Part shown: in pieces, positions 9,478-18,577 of the stretch
How the letters are laid out: every line of letters begins with the position of its first letter
Position numbering within the stretch: position 1 is the stretch's first letter
Source of the DNA: Paraburkholderia phenazinium
Lineage (GTDB): Bacteria; Pseudomonadota; Gammaproteobacteria; Burkholderiales; Burkholderiaceae
Direction: 5' to 3'
Length of the DNA stretch: 64,000 nucleotides
Assembly (NCBI RefSeq): GCF_900142845.1
Contig: NZ_FSRU01000001.1
Span: forward strand, 1,178,001 to 1,242,000
The notes under the pieces: generated by a model
What the model saw: the letters and a program-made list of their open reading frames with translations, nothing else
What the model was told of the DNA's origin: nothing
Databases searched by the model: none
Translations under genes and position numbers: made by a program

Positions 9478-11697
9478 TTATTTCGGATGCTCGTCCTTAT
9501 GCTCAGCCTCCGGCTTGTGCTGCTGCGCCGGATGCGGCTGTTGCTGCGGGTGAGGGCGCTGCGCCGGCGCCGGATGCGGTGCCGGGTGCGGAGCGGCATG
9601 CTGCTGCTGGGCCGGATGCGGGTTCGCATGTGGAGCCGGTGCGGCTTCCTCGGCGTGCTGCTTCGGCGCCGCTTCTTCCGCGTGCTGTGCTTCGCCGCCG
9701 GGGGCCTGGCCGCGCGGCGCTTCGGCTGCGTGTTGCGCTTCGGGCTGTGCGTGCTCGCCTTCCGGTGCACGCGGCGCCGGCGCAGCGCCTTCAGCCGGCC
9801 GTGCGTCGTGCGCTTGTGCTTGCGGTTGGCCGTCCTCAGCTTCGCCTTGCGGACGGGGCACACCGTTCTCGTGTGCTTCGTTGGCCGGGTTAGCCTCATT
9901 CGTGCGCGGCGGCTGTTCAGCTTCCGGCTTCGGTGCCGCGGCGTTCGGCGCGTGCGCTTGCTGCTCGGCCGGGTTCGGCGCATGAGCCTCAGCTTGCGCG
10001 GCATTGCCGTGTCCCGGCGCGCCCTGCGGACCCACCGGGTGCACCTGCGCCCGGTTGATCACGCGAAAGCCTGCCGGGGCCGCGACCGCACCCGCTTTGC
10101 CCGGATGGGCCGCCGCAGCCGCAGCAAAGGCTGCCGGCGCCGCGGTGCGCACCACCGGGTCACCCGCACCCGGCACCTTGCCGCCACCCGCCGCAAAGCG
10201 TTGGGCGAGCGCGTCGTGATACGCGGCCGGTACGACAGGCGCGCGGGTCGCCACGACCTGGCGCTGTGCGAGCGCCGCCGGTGCGCCGACATGGGCCGGC
10301 CGCAAGGCGCCGGCAAAGCTCTGCTGAACCGGTGCGATGGCCGGCGCGCCGGCGCCGATCTGCGCATGAGCCAACGCCTGCGCATTGAACGGACGTGCCG
10401 CCTGCGCGACGGACTCGCCGCGCACGAAGGCATTCGCCGGCACGGCGGTGATGGCGCCCGGCGCGTTCTGATTGATGTACGTGTTGTGAATGTTGGTGAC
10501 GTTGTTGATGATCGTCGTGTTGTGAACGTTGGTGATGTTCACGTTGTTGATGCGGTTGTAGTACGTCGGGCTGTAGTGATACGCCGGATGCCACGGCTCT
10601 CCCGGTCCGAGTGCGAACCACGCCACGCCTGCGCCGATTGCGCCGCCGATGGCGAGATCCACGCCCCAATGCGCGCCGCCACCGCCACCGCCGCCCACAA
10701 ACGCCACCAGTGCCGGCGCATACACCGGCGGCTGCGTTACCACCACCGGACCCGGCACCCAGGCCCACGAGCGGTCGATATACGCCCAGCGGCCATAGTG
10801 GAAAGGCGCGAAGCCCCACGGCGCATCGTCCACCCATGTCCAGCCCCACGGCGCGACCCAGGCCCAGTGGCCCTCGTGGTACGGCGCCCAGCCGGTCGCG
10901 ACGGTGGTCGGCACCCACACTTCGCCGTAGTTCGGCTCGCTGCGCCACGTGCCGTTGGCGTCGAGGTCCTCATAGCCGGGGATCTCGCGCGACACGTAGC
11001 GGGCGGAGATCGAGTTGTCTTCCGCGCGATCGCGGGTAGCGACCCACTGGTCGAACGCGTCGAGCGCGGGAGCGGAGCCGCCGGTCTGTTGCTGCAGACT
11101 GGTGCCGACAAACTGGATCTGCTGACCTGCGCTCATCTGGAACGAACCGCCGTCGCCATACAGCGTGGCGTTGCCGGCGCGCACCGTGACGGTGGTCGAA
11201 CTGCCGTCGGCCGCCACGTCGACGCGGAACAGGCCAGGCGCGGTGGCGACGAGCGCCACGTTGGGCGTGTCGATTTCGAAGTTCTGGCCGGCGGGCAGCG
11301 CGCGCACATGCGCGGACAGCGTGCCTTGCGTGACCTTCAACTGCGTGATCGTGTCGTTCAGGTTGACGATGTCGAGGGCGGTCTGCTGATCGAGCCGTAA
11401 CGCGGTGGACCCGGCGTGCAGCTCGGCGCGCGCATTGGCGTCGGCCCACAACTGGTCACCCGTCGTGAGCGGCCGGTTCAGCACGGCGTAGGACCAGTCG
11501 GTCAGGCCGGCCGGTTCCAGCGTGACAGTGCCGGCAAAGTAATTCAGACGTGCGACGCGGTCGGGCGGATCGCCGGCTGCGGCAGCGGCGGGGGCGGTGG
11601 GCGACGGCACCTGAGCCAGCCCCGTGAGCGGGATCATGGCAAGAACGGCAGAGACCGAGAGCGCGGTGGCGCGGATGCGGTGGAAGGTTGTTGTCAT
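9478..11697 (-). CDS. FecR-like/DUF6600 secreted protein with long low-complexity tail
   Basis: The protein has 739 residues from ATG 11697, chosen for a GGAG 9 bp upstream; an ATG at 11721 would add 8 residues. It has a signal peptide (ending LTGLAQ). A FecR-like beta domain spans about residues 40-200 (LRLDQQTALDIVNLNDT, FEIDTPNVALVATAPG). A DUF6600 region at about 225-300 is rich in Trp (GHWAWVAPWGWTWVDD, APFHYGRWAYI). A Gly-rich hydrophobic patch and an Asn/Ile/Thr-rich strand (NNVNITNVHNTTIINN) follow. The last about 300 residues are Ala/Pro/His/Glu/Gln-rich low complexity. The layout suggests an exported, possibly surface-associated or matrix protein. No sigma or anti-sigma gene is adjacent, so FecR signalling is not implied. 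Confidence 0.8.
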   Translation of the reverse strand: MTTTFHRIRATALSVSAVLAMIPLTGLAQVPSPTAPAAAAAGDPPDRVARLNYFAGTVTLEPAGLTDWSYAVLNRPLTTGDQLWADANARAELHAGSTALRLDQQTALDIVNLNDTITQLKVTQGTLSAHVRALPAGQNFEIDTPNVALVATAPGLFRVDVAADGSSTTVTVRAGNATLYGDGGSFQMSAGQQIQFVGTSLQQQTGGSAPALDAFDQWVATRDRAEDNSISARYVSREIPGYEDLDANGTWRSEPNYGEVWVPTTVATGWAPYHEGHWAWVAPWGWTWVDDAPWGFAPFHYGRWAYIDRSWAWVPGPVVVTQPPVYAPALVAFVGGGGGGGAHWGVDLAIGGAIGAGVAWFALGPGEPWHPAYHYSPTYYNRINNVNITNVHNTTIINNVTNIHNTYINQNAPGAITAVPANAFVRGESVAQAARPFNAQALAHAQIGAGAPAIAPVQQSFAGALRPAHVGAPAALAQRQVVATRAPVVPAAYHDALAQRFAAGGGKVPGAGDPVVRTAAPAAFAAAAAAHPGKAGAVAAPAGFRVINRAQVHPVGPQGAPGHGNAAQAEAHAPNPAEQQAHAPNAAAPKPEAEQPPRTNEANPANEAHENGVPRPQGEAEDGQPQAQAHDARPAEGAAPAPRAPEGEHAQPEAQHAAEAPRGQAPGGEAQHAEEAAPKQHAEEAAPAPHANPHPAQQQHAAPHPAPHPAPAQRPHPQQQPHPAQQHKPEAEHKDEHPK

Positions 11698-12159
11698 TAT
11701 CGGCTGCTCCGAAGGTTTCATTTTGGTCAGGCCCGAAGGCGGCCCTTATGCATGCGTCCAACTGGCTAACGCCGCGAACGTGGGAGCGGATGACATTCGC
11801 GTTGTAACCGGGACGCGAGTTTGCAACGAAATGTGAGCGCTGCATAGTGGGCTGTGAGCGGGCCGTAAGCGTGACCGCTACGGCAGCACGTTGCGTTCCT
11901 GTAAGGCCCGATCTCGACGCGGGCTGGATTGTAAGGACATGCAATCAATGCGTAATCGGATCGATGCAAAGATGCCTTGTGCGTGGTGTATGGCGTGTGG
12001 CGTCGCGACTCGTCTGGACGCCGCGCGATAGGCGCGTGTTGATGGTATCGTCGTTGCCCTGGCCGCATGGGCCAACAGACATCCGACACATTCATCGACG
12101 TCCTGCGACGCTCATCGAAACGCATCGAAACTCATTGAAACAGGGAAAGGAAACCGGAC
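11698..12159. other. Intergenic region, divergent promoters; no gene seen
   Basis: This 462-bp gap separates the divergent DUF6600 and DUF2252 genes. No convincing ORF with a ribosome site was found on either strand. The only ordered element is a phased 10-bp tandem repeat at its right end, listed separately. Confidence 0.6.
12111..12140 (+). repeat. Three phased 10-bp tandem repeats upstream of DUF2252 gene
   Basis: Units CTCATCGAAA, CGCATCGAAA and CTCATTGAAA follow one another without gaps and end 19 bp before the start codon at 12160. The period equals one helical turn, which would place a bound protein on one DNA face. A role in transcription or in leader-RNA control is inference. Confidence 0.5.
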
Positions 12160-13392
12160 ATGATCGACATCGCCACGGAGATTGCAAGCTTCAACACGGG
12201 ACGGGAACCCGAGCGGCTGGCGATGAAATACCAGCTTATGCGGACCTCGCCGTTCGTCTTTCTGCGCGGCACGTGCCATCTCTTCTACCATCGGCTGCCG
12301 CACGGCAGCGTGCTGGAAGCCGCGCCGCCGGTGTGGATCTGCGGCGACCTGCACCTGGAGAACTTCGGCAGCTACAAGGCCGATAACGGTCTCGTCTATT
12401 TCGACATGAACGACTTCGACGAAGCCTGTCTCGCGCCGAGCCTGTTCGAACTGATTCGCTTGTTGACCAGTGTGCTGGTGGGCGCCGCCGATCTGCATGT
12501 GAGCCGCGCCGAAGCGCTAGCGCTGTGTCACACCGCAGTCGATGCGTACGCCGCTGCATTGAGTGTCGGCAAGGCGCGCTGGATCGAAGAGGAAACCTCG
12601 CAGGGCATGGTGCGCGATCTGTTCGATGCATTGCGCAAGAGTTCGCGTGTCGACCTGTTGAACCGGCGCACGGAGTTGAAGGGCAAGAAGCGCGTGCTGC
12701 GGGTCGACGGGAAAAAGGCGCTGCCGGTCAGCGACAAGGCCCGCGCCGAGGTCACGGCGTTCATGGACGAATTCGCGAGCCATCAGGACAGCCCGGAGTT
12801 TTACCGCGTCATCGACGTGGCCCGCCGCATCGCCGGCACGGGCAGTCTCGGCGTCGACCGCTATGTGATGCTGGTGGAGGGCAAGGGCTCGCCCGACGGC
12901 AACTATCTGCTCGACCTGAAGCAGGCGCTGCCATCGTCGGTGTCGCCGCGTGTCAAGACGAAGCAGCCCGGATGGGGCACCGAAGCCGAGCGCGTGGTGG
13001 CGATCCAGCGGCGCTCCCAGGCGGTCTCGCAGGCCTTTCTGCATGCTGTCGCGTTCAGGCAGCAGCCGTATGTCCTGCGCAGCCTGCAGCCTTCGGAAGA
13101 CCGCGTCGCGTTGAGCGACTGGGACGGCAAGCTGCCGCGGCTCGAAGCGGTCGTCAACAACATGGCGGAATTGAGCGCGTGGGCGCAGTTGCGCAGCGGC
13201 GGCCGCCAGGGTTCGGCGATTGCGGACGAACTGATTGCGTTCGGCTGTCGCAAGGACTGGCAGATGCCGCTAGTGGAACTGGCGGTGCAATGCGAGGCGC
13301 AGGTGATCGACGACTGGAAGGCGTATTGCGCGGCGTACGACAGCGGCGCGTTCGGCACATTGGGCGCGGCCGCGAAGACGCAGAAGGCGTAG
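12160..13392 (+). CDS. DUF2252 protein (kinase-fold-like), short paralogue
   Basis: The 410-residue protein carries the DUF2252 core: FLRGTCHLFYHRL near residue 33, ICGDLHLENFG near 65-75 and VYFDMNDFDEA near 80-90. The pair GDLHxxNF and DxNDFDxA resembles the catalytic HGDxHxxN and metal-binding D(F)D motifs of aminoglycoside/choline kinase-like phosphotransferases. An ATP-dependent small-molecule kinase is therefore plausible but undemonstrated. AAAGGA about 9 bp upstream supports the ATG. It appears monocistronic and convergent with the desaturase-family gene. A second, longer DUF2252 gene lies at 58427-59836. Confidence 0.85.
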   Translation: MIDIATEIASFNTGREPERLAMKYQLMRTSPFVFLRGTCHLFYHRLPHGSVLEAAPPVWICGDLHLENFGSYKADNGLVYFDMNDFDEACLAPSLFELIRLLTSVLVGAADLHVSRAEALALCHTAVDAYAAALSVGKARWIEEETSQGMVRDLFDALRKSSRVDLLNRRTELKGKKRVLRVDGKKALPVSDKARAEVTAFMDEFASHQDSPEFYRVIDVARRIAGTGSLGVDRYVMLVEGKGSPDGNYLLDLKQALPSSVSPRVKTKQPGWGTEAERVVAIQRRSQAVSQAFLHAVAFRQQPYVLRSLQPSEDRVALSDWDGKLPRLEAVVNNMAELSAWAQLRSGGRQGSAIADELIAFGCRKDWQMPLVELAVQCEAQVIDDWKAYCAAYDSGAFGTLGAAAKTQKA

Positions 13393-13416
13393 GCGTAAGA
13401 GACGGCGAGGATGAAG

Positions 13417-13444
13417 CGCGCGGGACGGCAGGCCGCCCCGCGCG
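13417..13444. terminator. GC-rich hairpin between convergent genes
   Basis: CGCGCGGG at 13417-13424 and CCCGCGCG at 13437-13444 form an 8-bp stem with a 12-nt loop in the gap between the DUF2252 gene and the convergent desaturase-family gene. No T-run follows, so termination is only likely from position. Confidence 0.4.
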
Positions 13445-13450
13445 AACAGA

Positions 13451-14467
13451 TCAGTTTGCGGCGTCAGTGGTGCCCGGCGCATAAGCACGCCGGCCGGTCA
13501 GGCGCGCGACAATGCGCGCAAGCGCCAGCCATTGTTGCGCGAGCAGGCCCTGGCCGTAGGAACGGCCGTCGCCATGCGGTGCCGGCAGTTGATCGCGAAT
13601 GCCGGTCGGCTCGACCGTGCGGTTCCACGAAGCGGTACGGAACAGCATGTCCCACCACGGAAACAGCACGCCGAAGTTGCAGCCGTACTTCGTGCCTTCA
13701 TGGCCGTAGCCCACCGCGTGGTGACGGCGATGAAAGATCGGGCTGACGATGAGGCGCTCGAGCAGCCAGCCATACGGCAAGCGTGCATTGACGTGCTGGA
13801 TGCTCTGCATGAAGTTGCTGACGGCGACCAGCACGACGAACTGGTTCGGCTGCACGCCGATAAACAGCGAGATTGCCGCAAAAAACGCCGCCTGAATGAT
13901 GTCGTCGAGAAAGTGGTTGCGGTCGTCGTTCCACAACGACATCTGCTGCTGGCTGTGATGCACCGCGTGCAATTCCCACCACACGCCGAACCGATGCTGC
14001 CAGCGGTGATACCAGTAGCCGGCGAAATCGAGTATGACTAGGTAGATCAGGAACGACACGATCGGCTGATCGGTGACGCCTGGCCACAGGCTGTCGATAT
14101 CGATGTTCGGGACGTTGTAGATCGAGATCAGGCTCTGCCAGTGATCGAACAGCGGCTGGAGCATGAAAAAGAACGCAATATTGATGATGCCCAGCTTGGC
14201 GATCCAGGTGTAGATCACGTCGGCGCGCAGCGCCTTGCGGTCCTGCCACTGTTCGATAGGGCGCAACGCTTCGAGCGGCCGCAACGCCAGATAGGTGACG
14301 ACGATCTCAAGCGCGCCGATGATCACCCAGTAGAGCGCGTCATAGGTGTCTTCGTCGTAACCCATCAGGCCGAAGCGATAGAAAAACGGCTGCACTACGT
14401 CGACATACAGCAGCGTCTGCAGCGCCGACACCATGTTGTCGAGTTGCGCGACGATTTCATGGAACAT
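13451..14467 (-). CDS. Sterol desaturase/fatty acid hydroxylase family membrane protein
   Basis: This di-iron membrane oxygenase-type protein has about 338 residues from ATG 14467. A TTG at 14506 would add 13 residues but has no ribosome site, whereas GGGGA lies about 6 bp before 14467. The histidine boxes are complete: HRWQH (HxxxH), HAVHH (HxxHH) and HRRHH (HxxHH), plus a distal WNDDRNH. At least four hydrophobic helices surround them. Enzymes of this superfamily hydroxylate or desaturate sterols, fatty acids or carotenoids; the bacterial substrate here is not identifiable. It lies just downstream of the beta-propeller gene on the same strand and may share its transcript. Confidence 0.85.
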   Translation of the reverse strand: MFHEIVAQLDNMVSALQTLLYVDVVQPFFYRFGLMGYDEDTYDALYWVIIGALEIVVTYLALRPLEALRPIEQWQDRKALRADVIYTWIAKLGIINIAFFFMLQPLFDHWQSLISIYNVPNIDIDSLWPGVTDQPIVSFLIYLVILDFAGYWYHRWQHRFGVWWELHAVHHSQQQMSLWNDDRNHFLDDIIQAAFFAAISLFIGVQPNQFVVLVAVSNFMQSIQHVNARLPYGWLLERLIVSPIFHRRHHAVGYGHEGTKYGCNFGVLFPWWDMLFRTASWNRTVEPTGIRDQLPAPHGDGRSYGQGLLAQQWLALARIVARLTGRRAYAPGTTDAAN

Positions 14468-14518
14468 CAGAATCCCCGTGAATAGCGAGTCATGCAAGGC
14501 TTGCAACAGCCAGGCGGT

Positions 14519-15532
14519 TTAGTCTGGGTTCGGCGCAATGACCGGCGCACGGTTGTCGAAATAGATGCCGTGCGGCGAACGGCCCACCGCAATGGTGTCG
14601 ATCAGCTTGCGCGTCGTCAGGTCGATGACGCCGACGTGCTTCGCAAAGCGGAACCCCACCCATAGATAGCGCTTGTCCGGAGTAAGTTCCATGTCGTCCG
14701 GTCCGGGCATCAGGCCGGTGATGTCGCCGACGTTGGTGAGCGTGGTGTAGTCGATGATGCTGATGGTGCTTTCGACCCGATTCGAGACCACCACATGCTT
14801 GCCGTCGTCGAGATTGCGGAAGTTGTGCGCGCCGCGGCCCGTATGGATCTTCTTGACGATCTGCTGCTTGCGCCAGTCGACCACGGCCACGTCGTCTTCA
14901 CCCGTCATGCCGACCAGCAGGTACTTGTCGCCAGGCGTCATCCACAGGCCTGCCGGTTCGTTGCCTACGTGCATTTTCCACAGCACGGTCTGGGTGGGCA
15001 GGTCGATCGCGGCGAGCTCGCCGGAGTCCTGCAGCGTCATGAACACGGTACGGTTGTCGGAGCCGAACGTCATGTGGCTGGGCGTCTTCGCAAGCGGGAT
15101 GTGCTTGACGAGCGTCATGTTGGTGCCGTCATAGTGGTAGATGTCGGCGCGGTCCATACGCAGCGCCGCGGTGACAAACCACTTGTGATCCGGCGAGAAA
15201 CCGAGTTGGTACGGGTCTTCAATCCCGTCGACGGTGCGCTGCACTTCGCCCGTATGCGGGTCGATGAACATCAGGTTGTTCGAGACCGAGTCCGCGACAA
15301 TTAGCGACTTGCCATCCGGCGTGATCATCAGGTGATGCGGCTCTTTGCCGGTCGGCTCGGTGCCGACGACCTTATGGGTGGCTTCGTCGATCAGCGAGAG
15401 TTCGGACTCGCCCGAGTCCAGCACGATGACGCGGTCGGCGGCGTAAGCGGTGTTCAGGTGGCCGATCAGGGAGAAGACGGCCGCGGCGGCCAGGGTTGCT
15501 CTCGAAAGGAATGTAACCGGCGAGTAAGGCAT
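14519..15532 (-). CDS. YVTN-family beta-propeller protein, exported
   Basis: The product has 337 residues from ATG 15532, which starts a clean signal peptide (MPYSPVTFLSRATLAAAAVF, cleavage near NTAYA-AD). The mature part is a seven-bladed propeller of about 42-residue repeats, each with LxxIDxxTxxVxxxxxxGxxPH-like sequence: TGKEPHHLMITPDGKSLIV, GLMPGPDDMELTPDKRYLW and VGRSPHGIYF. Such proteins act as periplasmic scaffolds or as parts of quinoprotein-linked systems. No active-site residues are obvious and no cytochrome gene is adjacent. An upstream in-frame ATG at 15583 is possible but gives a longer, less typical signal. It may be co-transcribed with the downstream desaturase-family gene. 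Confidence 0.85.
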   Translation of the reverse strand: MPYSPVTFLSRATLAAAAVFSLIGHLNTAYAADRVIVLDSGESELSLIDEATHKVVGTEPTGKEPHHLMITPDGKSLIVADSVSNNLMFIDPHTGEVQRTVDGIEDPYQLGFSPDHKWFVTAALRMDRADIYHYDGTNMTLVKHIPLAKTPSHMTFGSDNRTVFMTLQDSGELAAIDLPTQTVLWKMHVGNEPAGLWMTPGDKYLLVGMTGEDDVAVVDWRKQQIVKKIHTGRGAHNFRNLDDGKHVVVSNRVESTISIIDYTTLTNVGDITGLMPGPDDMELTPDKRYLWVGFRFAKHVGVIDLTTRKLIDTIAVGRSPHGIYFDNRAPVIAPNPD

Positions 15533-15735
15533 TCTGTAAAGTATCCGAAGGTGTAAAGCGACACCGAAAAGCTGTGCCTTCATGGAAGTGCAGCGGAGCT
15601 GCAGTTCATTAACGCTTCGCGCGCGGGTTTCGATGACGCACGCTCGCGGCAAATGTGAGAAATTAGCACGCATGGGCCGATTCAAAACGCCCGGATACGT
15701 TCTTTTACTCTCCGGGCGAACCGCGCGAGGCATGG

Positions 15736-17025
15736 ATGGACGAACGGGTTCGCGACAAAACCGCTCCCGCAACGGTCACAGGGCGTACCGCGCTTGCGAT
15801 CCGGGAGGTGCTGGAAGGCCGCCGCCGCGGCGCCGCGATGGTGTTGCCGTTCGCGGGACCGGCCGTGGTGGTTTCGGTCGCGTATATGGACCCGGGCAAC
15901 TTCGCCACCAACATCCAGGCGGGTGCCCGCTACGGCTACGCGCTACTGTGGGTGGTCCTGCTCGCCAATGTGGTGGCGATGCTGTTTCAGGCGCTCTCCG
16001 CCAGACTGGGCATCGTCACGGGGCGCAATCTCGCCGAATTGTGCCGCGACAATTTTCCCGCGCCGCTGGTCTACGCGATGTGGGCGGTGAGCGAAATCGC
16101 CGCCATGGCCACGGACCTGGCTGAGTTTCTGGGCGGCGCAATCGGCCTCGCGTTGCTGTTTCATATGCCGTTGCTGGCCGGCATGATCGTCACCGCTATC
16201 GTCACGTATGGGCTGCTGCTGTTCGAGAAGGCCGGCTTCCGGCCCCTTGAACTGGCCATCGGCGCGCTGGTCGGCATCATCGGCCTCTCATATCTGGCGG
16301 AACTCTTCATCACGCCGGTGGCCTGGCCCAGCGTCTTCGGCCATCTCTTCACGCCGCAGTTGCCGGATGCGGACGCGGTGACGATTGCGGTCGGCATCAT
16401 CGGCGCCACCGTCATGCCGCACGCGCTCTTTCTGCATTCGGGTCTCACGCAAAACCGCACCGTTGCCAGAAACGAAGGCGAGCGGGTCAAGCTGCTGCGG
16501 TTCTCCAATATCGAGGTGGTGATCGCCCTCAGCATTGCGGGTCTGATCAATATGGCCATGGTCATCATGGCGTCGGGCGCGTTTCACGCAGGTCACCCGG
16601 AAGTGGCCGAAATCGAAACCGCGTATCACACGCTCGCGCCGCTGCTCGGCATCGGCGCGGCGGGGATTTTTCTGCTGTCGCTGATTGCCTCGGGCATTTC
16701 GAGTTCCGTGGTCGGGACCATGGCGGGCCAGATGATCATGCAGGGCTTCGTCGGTTTTCAGATTCCGTTGTGGTTGCGACGCCTCATTACGATGCTGCCG
16801 TCGTTCGTGGTGGTCGCATTGGGGGTCAATGCGACGCATGCGCTCGTGCTCAGCCAGGTGGTGCTGAGTTTTGCGCTTCCGGTGCCGATGGCGGCTCTGG
16901 TATGGTTCACCTGCCGCGAGAAGGTGATGGGTCGGTATCGCAACGGCCCGCTGATGATCGTGGCGGCCTGCGCCTCGGCGGTGGCCGTGCTGGCGTTGAA
17001 CGTCGTGCTGCTGCTGCAAACCTGA
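15736..17025 (+). CDS. mntH: Nramp-family divalent metal transporter
   Basis: This 429-residue protein has about 11 hydrophobic helices. The TM1 metal-binding signature YMDPGN is at residues 50-55 (Asp52, Asn55) and the TM6 motif MPHALFLHSG starts at residue 227, both essential in Nramp proteins. It should import Mn2+ or Fe2+ with protons across the inner membrane. The start is divergent from the beta-propeller gene (about 200 bp between them). No MntR-type site or manganese riboswitch was recognised upstream. Within this family a clade imports Mg2+ or Al3+, but the intact DPGN/MPH motifs favour Mn/Fe transport. Confidence 0.92.
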   Translation: MDERVRDKTAPATVTGRTALAIREVLEGRRRGAAMVLPFAGPAVVVSVAYMDPGNFATNIQAGARYGYALLWVVLLANVVAMLFQALSARLGIVTGRNLAELCRDNFPAPLVYAMWAVSEIAAMATDLAEFLGGAIGLALLFHMPLLAGMIVTAIVTYGLLLFEKAGFRPLELAIGALVGIIGLSYLAELFITPVAWPSVFGHLFTPQLPDADAVTIAVGIIGATVMPHALFLHSGLTQNRTVARNEGERVKLLRFSNIEVVIALSIAGLINMAMVIMASGAFHAGHPEVAEIETAYHTLAPLLGIGAAGIFLLSLIASGISSSVVGTMAGQMIMQGFVGFQIPLWLRRLITMLPSFVVVALGVNATHALVLSQVVLSFALPVPMAALVWFTCREKVMGRYRNGPLMIVAACASAVAVLALNVVLLLQT

Positions 17026-17063
17026 CAGCGGAACCGCAAACACGAACCGCAAACCTTAACCGC

Positions 17064-17555
17064 ATGAAGTTGAACTCAGACGTGATCACGCGCGCGGCGA
17101 CGTCCGCGGATGTCGGGGGTGTCACCGACGTATTTCTCAGGGCCCGCAAGGAATTGATGCCGTTTGCGCCGCTCCAGCACACGGATTACGCCGTGTGCTG
17201 CTGGATCGCCGACTGGTTGATCCCAACCGGCCGCGTGACGGTCGCGGTGGCCGGGCAGGGGTTGATCGTCGGCATGGCGGCGACCTCCGAAGCGGACGGT
17301 GTGCTGTGGCTCGATCAACTCTATGTTTTCCCCTCCAGGGTGGGCCAAGGTATTGGCACGCGTCTGCTGAGCGAAGTGTTGTCGAACGCGCACTTGCCGG
17401 TCCATCTGCATTGTTTCGCGGAGAACATAAGGGCTCGTGCGTTTTACGAGCGGCACGGGTTCGTGGCGATTGCCTTTGGCGACGGCAGCGATAACCAGGA
17501 AGGCTGTCCCGACGTGGTGTATGCGTTACAGCCGCGCGAGGTCAGGACCGATTGA
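17064..17555 (+). CDS. GNAT-family N-acetyltransferase
   Basis: The protein has 163 residues. The acetyl-CoA binding motif A is visible as LDQLYVFPSRVGQGIGTRLL (about residues 86-105), with the V-x-x-x-x-x-x-G-I-G loop. The C-terminal ENIRARAFYERHGF is the typical motif B. These enzymes transfer acetyl from acetyl-CoA to an amine, and the acceptor is not inferable. It starts 38 bp after the Nramp stop on the same strand and may be read through from it. The ATG at 17064 has only a weak ribosome site. Confidence 0.85.
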   Translation: MKLNSDVITRAATSADVGGVTDVFLRARKELMPFAPLQHTDYAVCCWIADWLIPTGRVTVAVAGQGLIVGMAATSEADGVLWLDQLYVFPSRVGQGIGTRLLSEVLSNAHLPVHLHCFAENIRARAFYERHGFVAIAFGDGSDNQEGCPDVVYALQPREVRTD

Positions 17556-17739
17556 GCCGCACGCGGGACGCATGAATTTTCACGTGCCTGTCACGCTGGC
17601 GACTTCTTCATATGGTTCTCTGCACGGCAGTCCTGAAACAGATGACACCGTCACAAAGCACGGTCACAATCGGCTGTCCGCCGTTCCCAAACGCCGCTTG
17701 TCCGGGCTGTCCTTCTCCCGCAATACGACGACTATTTCT

Positions 17740-18489
17740 ATGCCATCCAGAGGTCACCGCGTTTCGTGCATCATTTGTGCTTATAACGAGGCCCCGCGTA
17801 TCGCTGCTGTTCTGGCGGTGGCGTCGGTTCATCCCCTGCTGGGCGAGGTCATTGTCGTGGACGACGGTTCGACCGACGGCACCGCCGACATCGTGCGGCG
17901 CTTCCCCTCGGTACGCCTGATCGAATGCGCGGAGAACGGCGGCAAGAGCGCGGCGATGGCCGTTGGCATCGCCGCCGCCGAACACGAATGGCTCATGTTG
18001 CTCGACGCCGATCTCAAAGGGCTGGCGCCCGACCACATCACGGCGCTTGCCGCTCCCGTGCTGAGCGGCCGCGCCGACGTCAGCATGAGTCTGCGGCAAA
18101 ACAGCCTGTTGATTTTCCGCTTTATCGGCCTCGATTTCGTCTCGGGCGAGCGCGTCGTCAGAAAGCAGTTGCTGGACGAAGCGCTCAAGGAGATTCACGG
18201 CTTGCCGCGCTTCGGCATCGAGGTGTTCATGAACCGGCGCATCATCGCGCGCCGGCTTTCGATTGCGGTCACGCATTGGCCGCATGTCACGCAAGCCCGC
18301 AAGACAGAAAAGCTCGGCTACTGGAAGGGCGTGCGCGCGGAATGGCGCATGATCGCCGACCTGCTGAAGGTCACGTATCCGCTTGCGCTGATTTCGCAGA
18401 CGCTGCAGCTATTCGCATTGCGGGTCGATCATCCGGGCCGTGCGCGACTCTCGGTACGGATCAGGAAGCCGCGCGATACGGCCGCTTGA
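17740..18489 (+). CDS. Family 2 glycosyltransferase
   Basis: The product has 249 residues from ATG 17740, chosen because the GT-A fold begins immediately (VSCIICAYNEAPRI). An in-frame ATG at 17571 would add 56 residues without recognisable domain content. The nucleotide-binding motif VVDDGSTDGT and the metal-binding LLDADL (DxD-like) are present near residues 41 and 87. A C-terminal amphipathic helix follows. It probably transfers a sugar to a lipid or polysaccharide acceptor on the cytoplasmic face. The convergent neighbour encodes a flippase/synthase-like membrane protein, so a lipid-linked product is plausible but not shown. Confidence 0.82.
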   Translation: MPSRGHRVSCIICAYNEAPRIAAVLAVASVHPLLGEVIVVDDGSTDGTADIVRRFPSVRLIECAENGGKSAAMAVGIAAAEHEWLMLLDADLKGLAPDHITALAAPVLSGRADVSMSLRQNSLLIFRFIGLDFVSGERVVRKQLLDEALKEIHGLPRFGIEVFMNRRIIARRLSIAVTHWPHVTQARKTEKLGYWKGVRAEWRMIADLLKVTYPLALISQTLQLFALRVDHPGRARLSVRIRKPRDTAA

Positions 18490-18546
18490 TTGCCCGTGGT
18501 CCCGCACCGCGCGAATCGCAGGGTGAGCTGGGAGCGTGGTACGAAA

Positions 18547-18577
18547 TGAGGTCTGCCGGATGAGCGGTAAGACCTCA
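18547..18577. terminator. Inverted repeat at convergent gene ends
   Basis: TGAGGTCT at 18547-18554 pairs with AGACCTCA at 18570-18577 (8 bp, 15-nt loop) between the glycosyltransferase and the convergent membrane-protein gene, overlapping the latter's stop. No T-run follows; its function is assigned by position only. Confidence 0.35.

Noticed and set aside
8731..11400. 889-codon rightward open frame across 8731-11400
   Set aside because: It lies mostly antisense to the DUF6600 gene and partly out of frame in the DUF4239 gene. It is Arg/Leu-rich with no domain, as expected from the reverse of Ala/Pro/His-rich GC-rich coding DNA.
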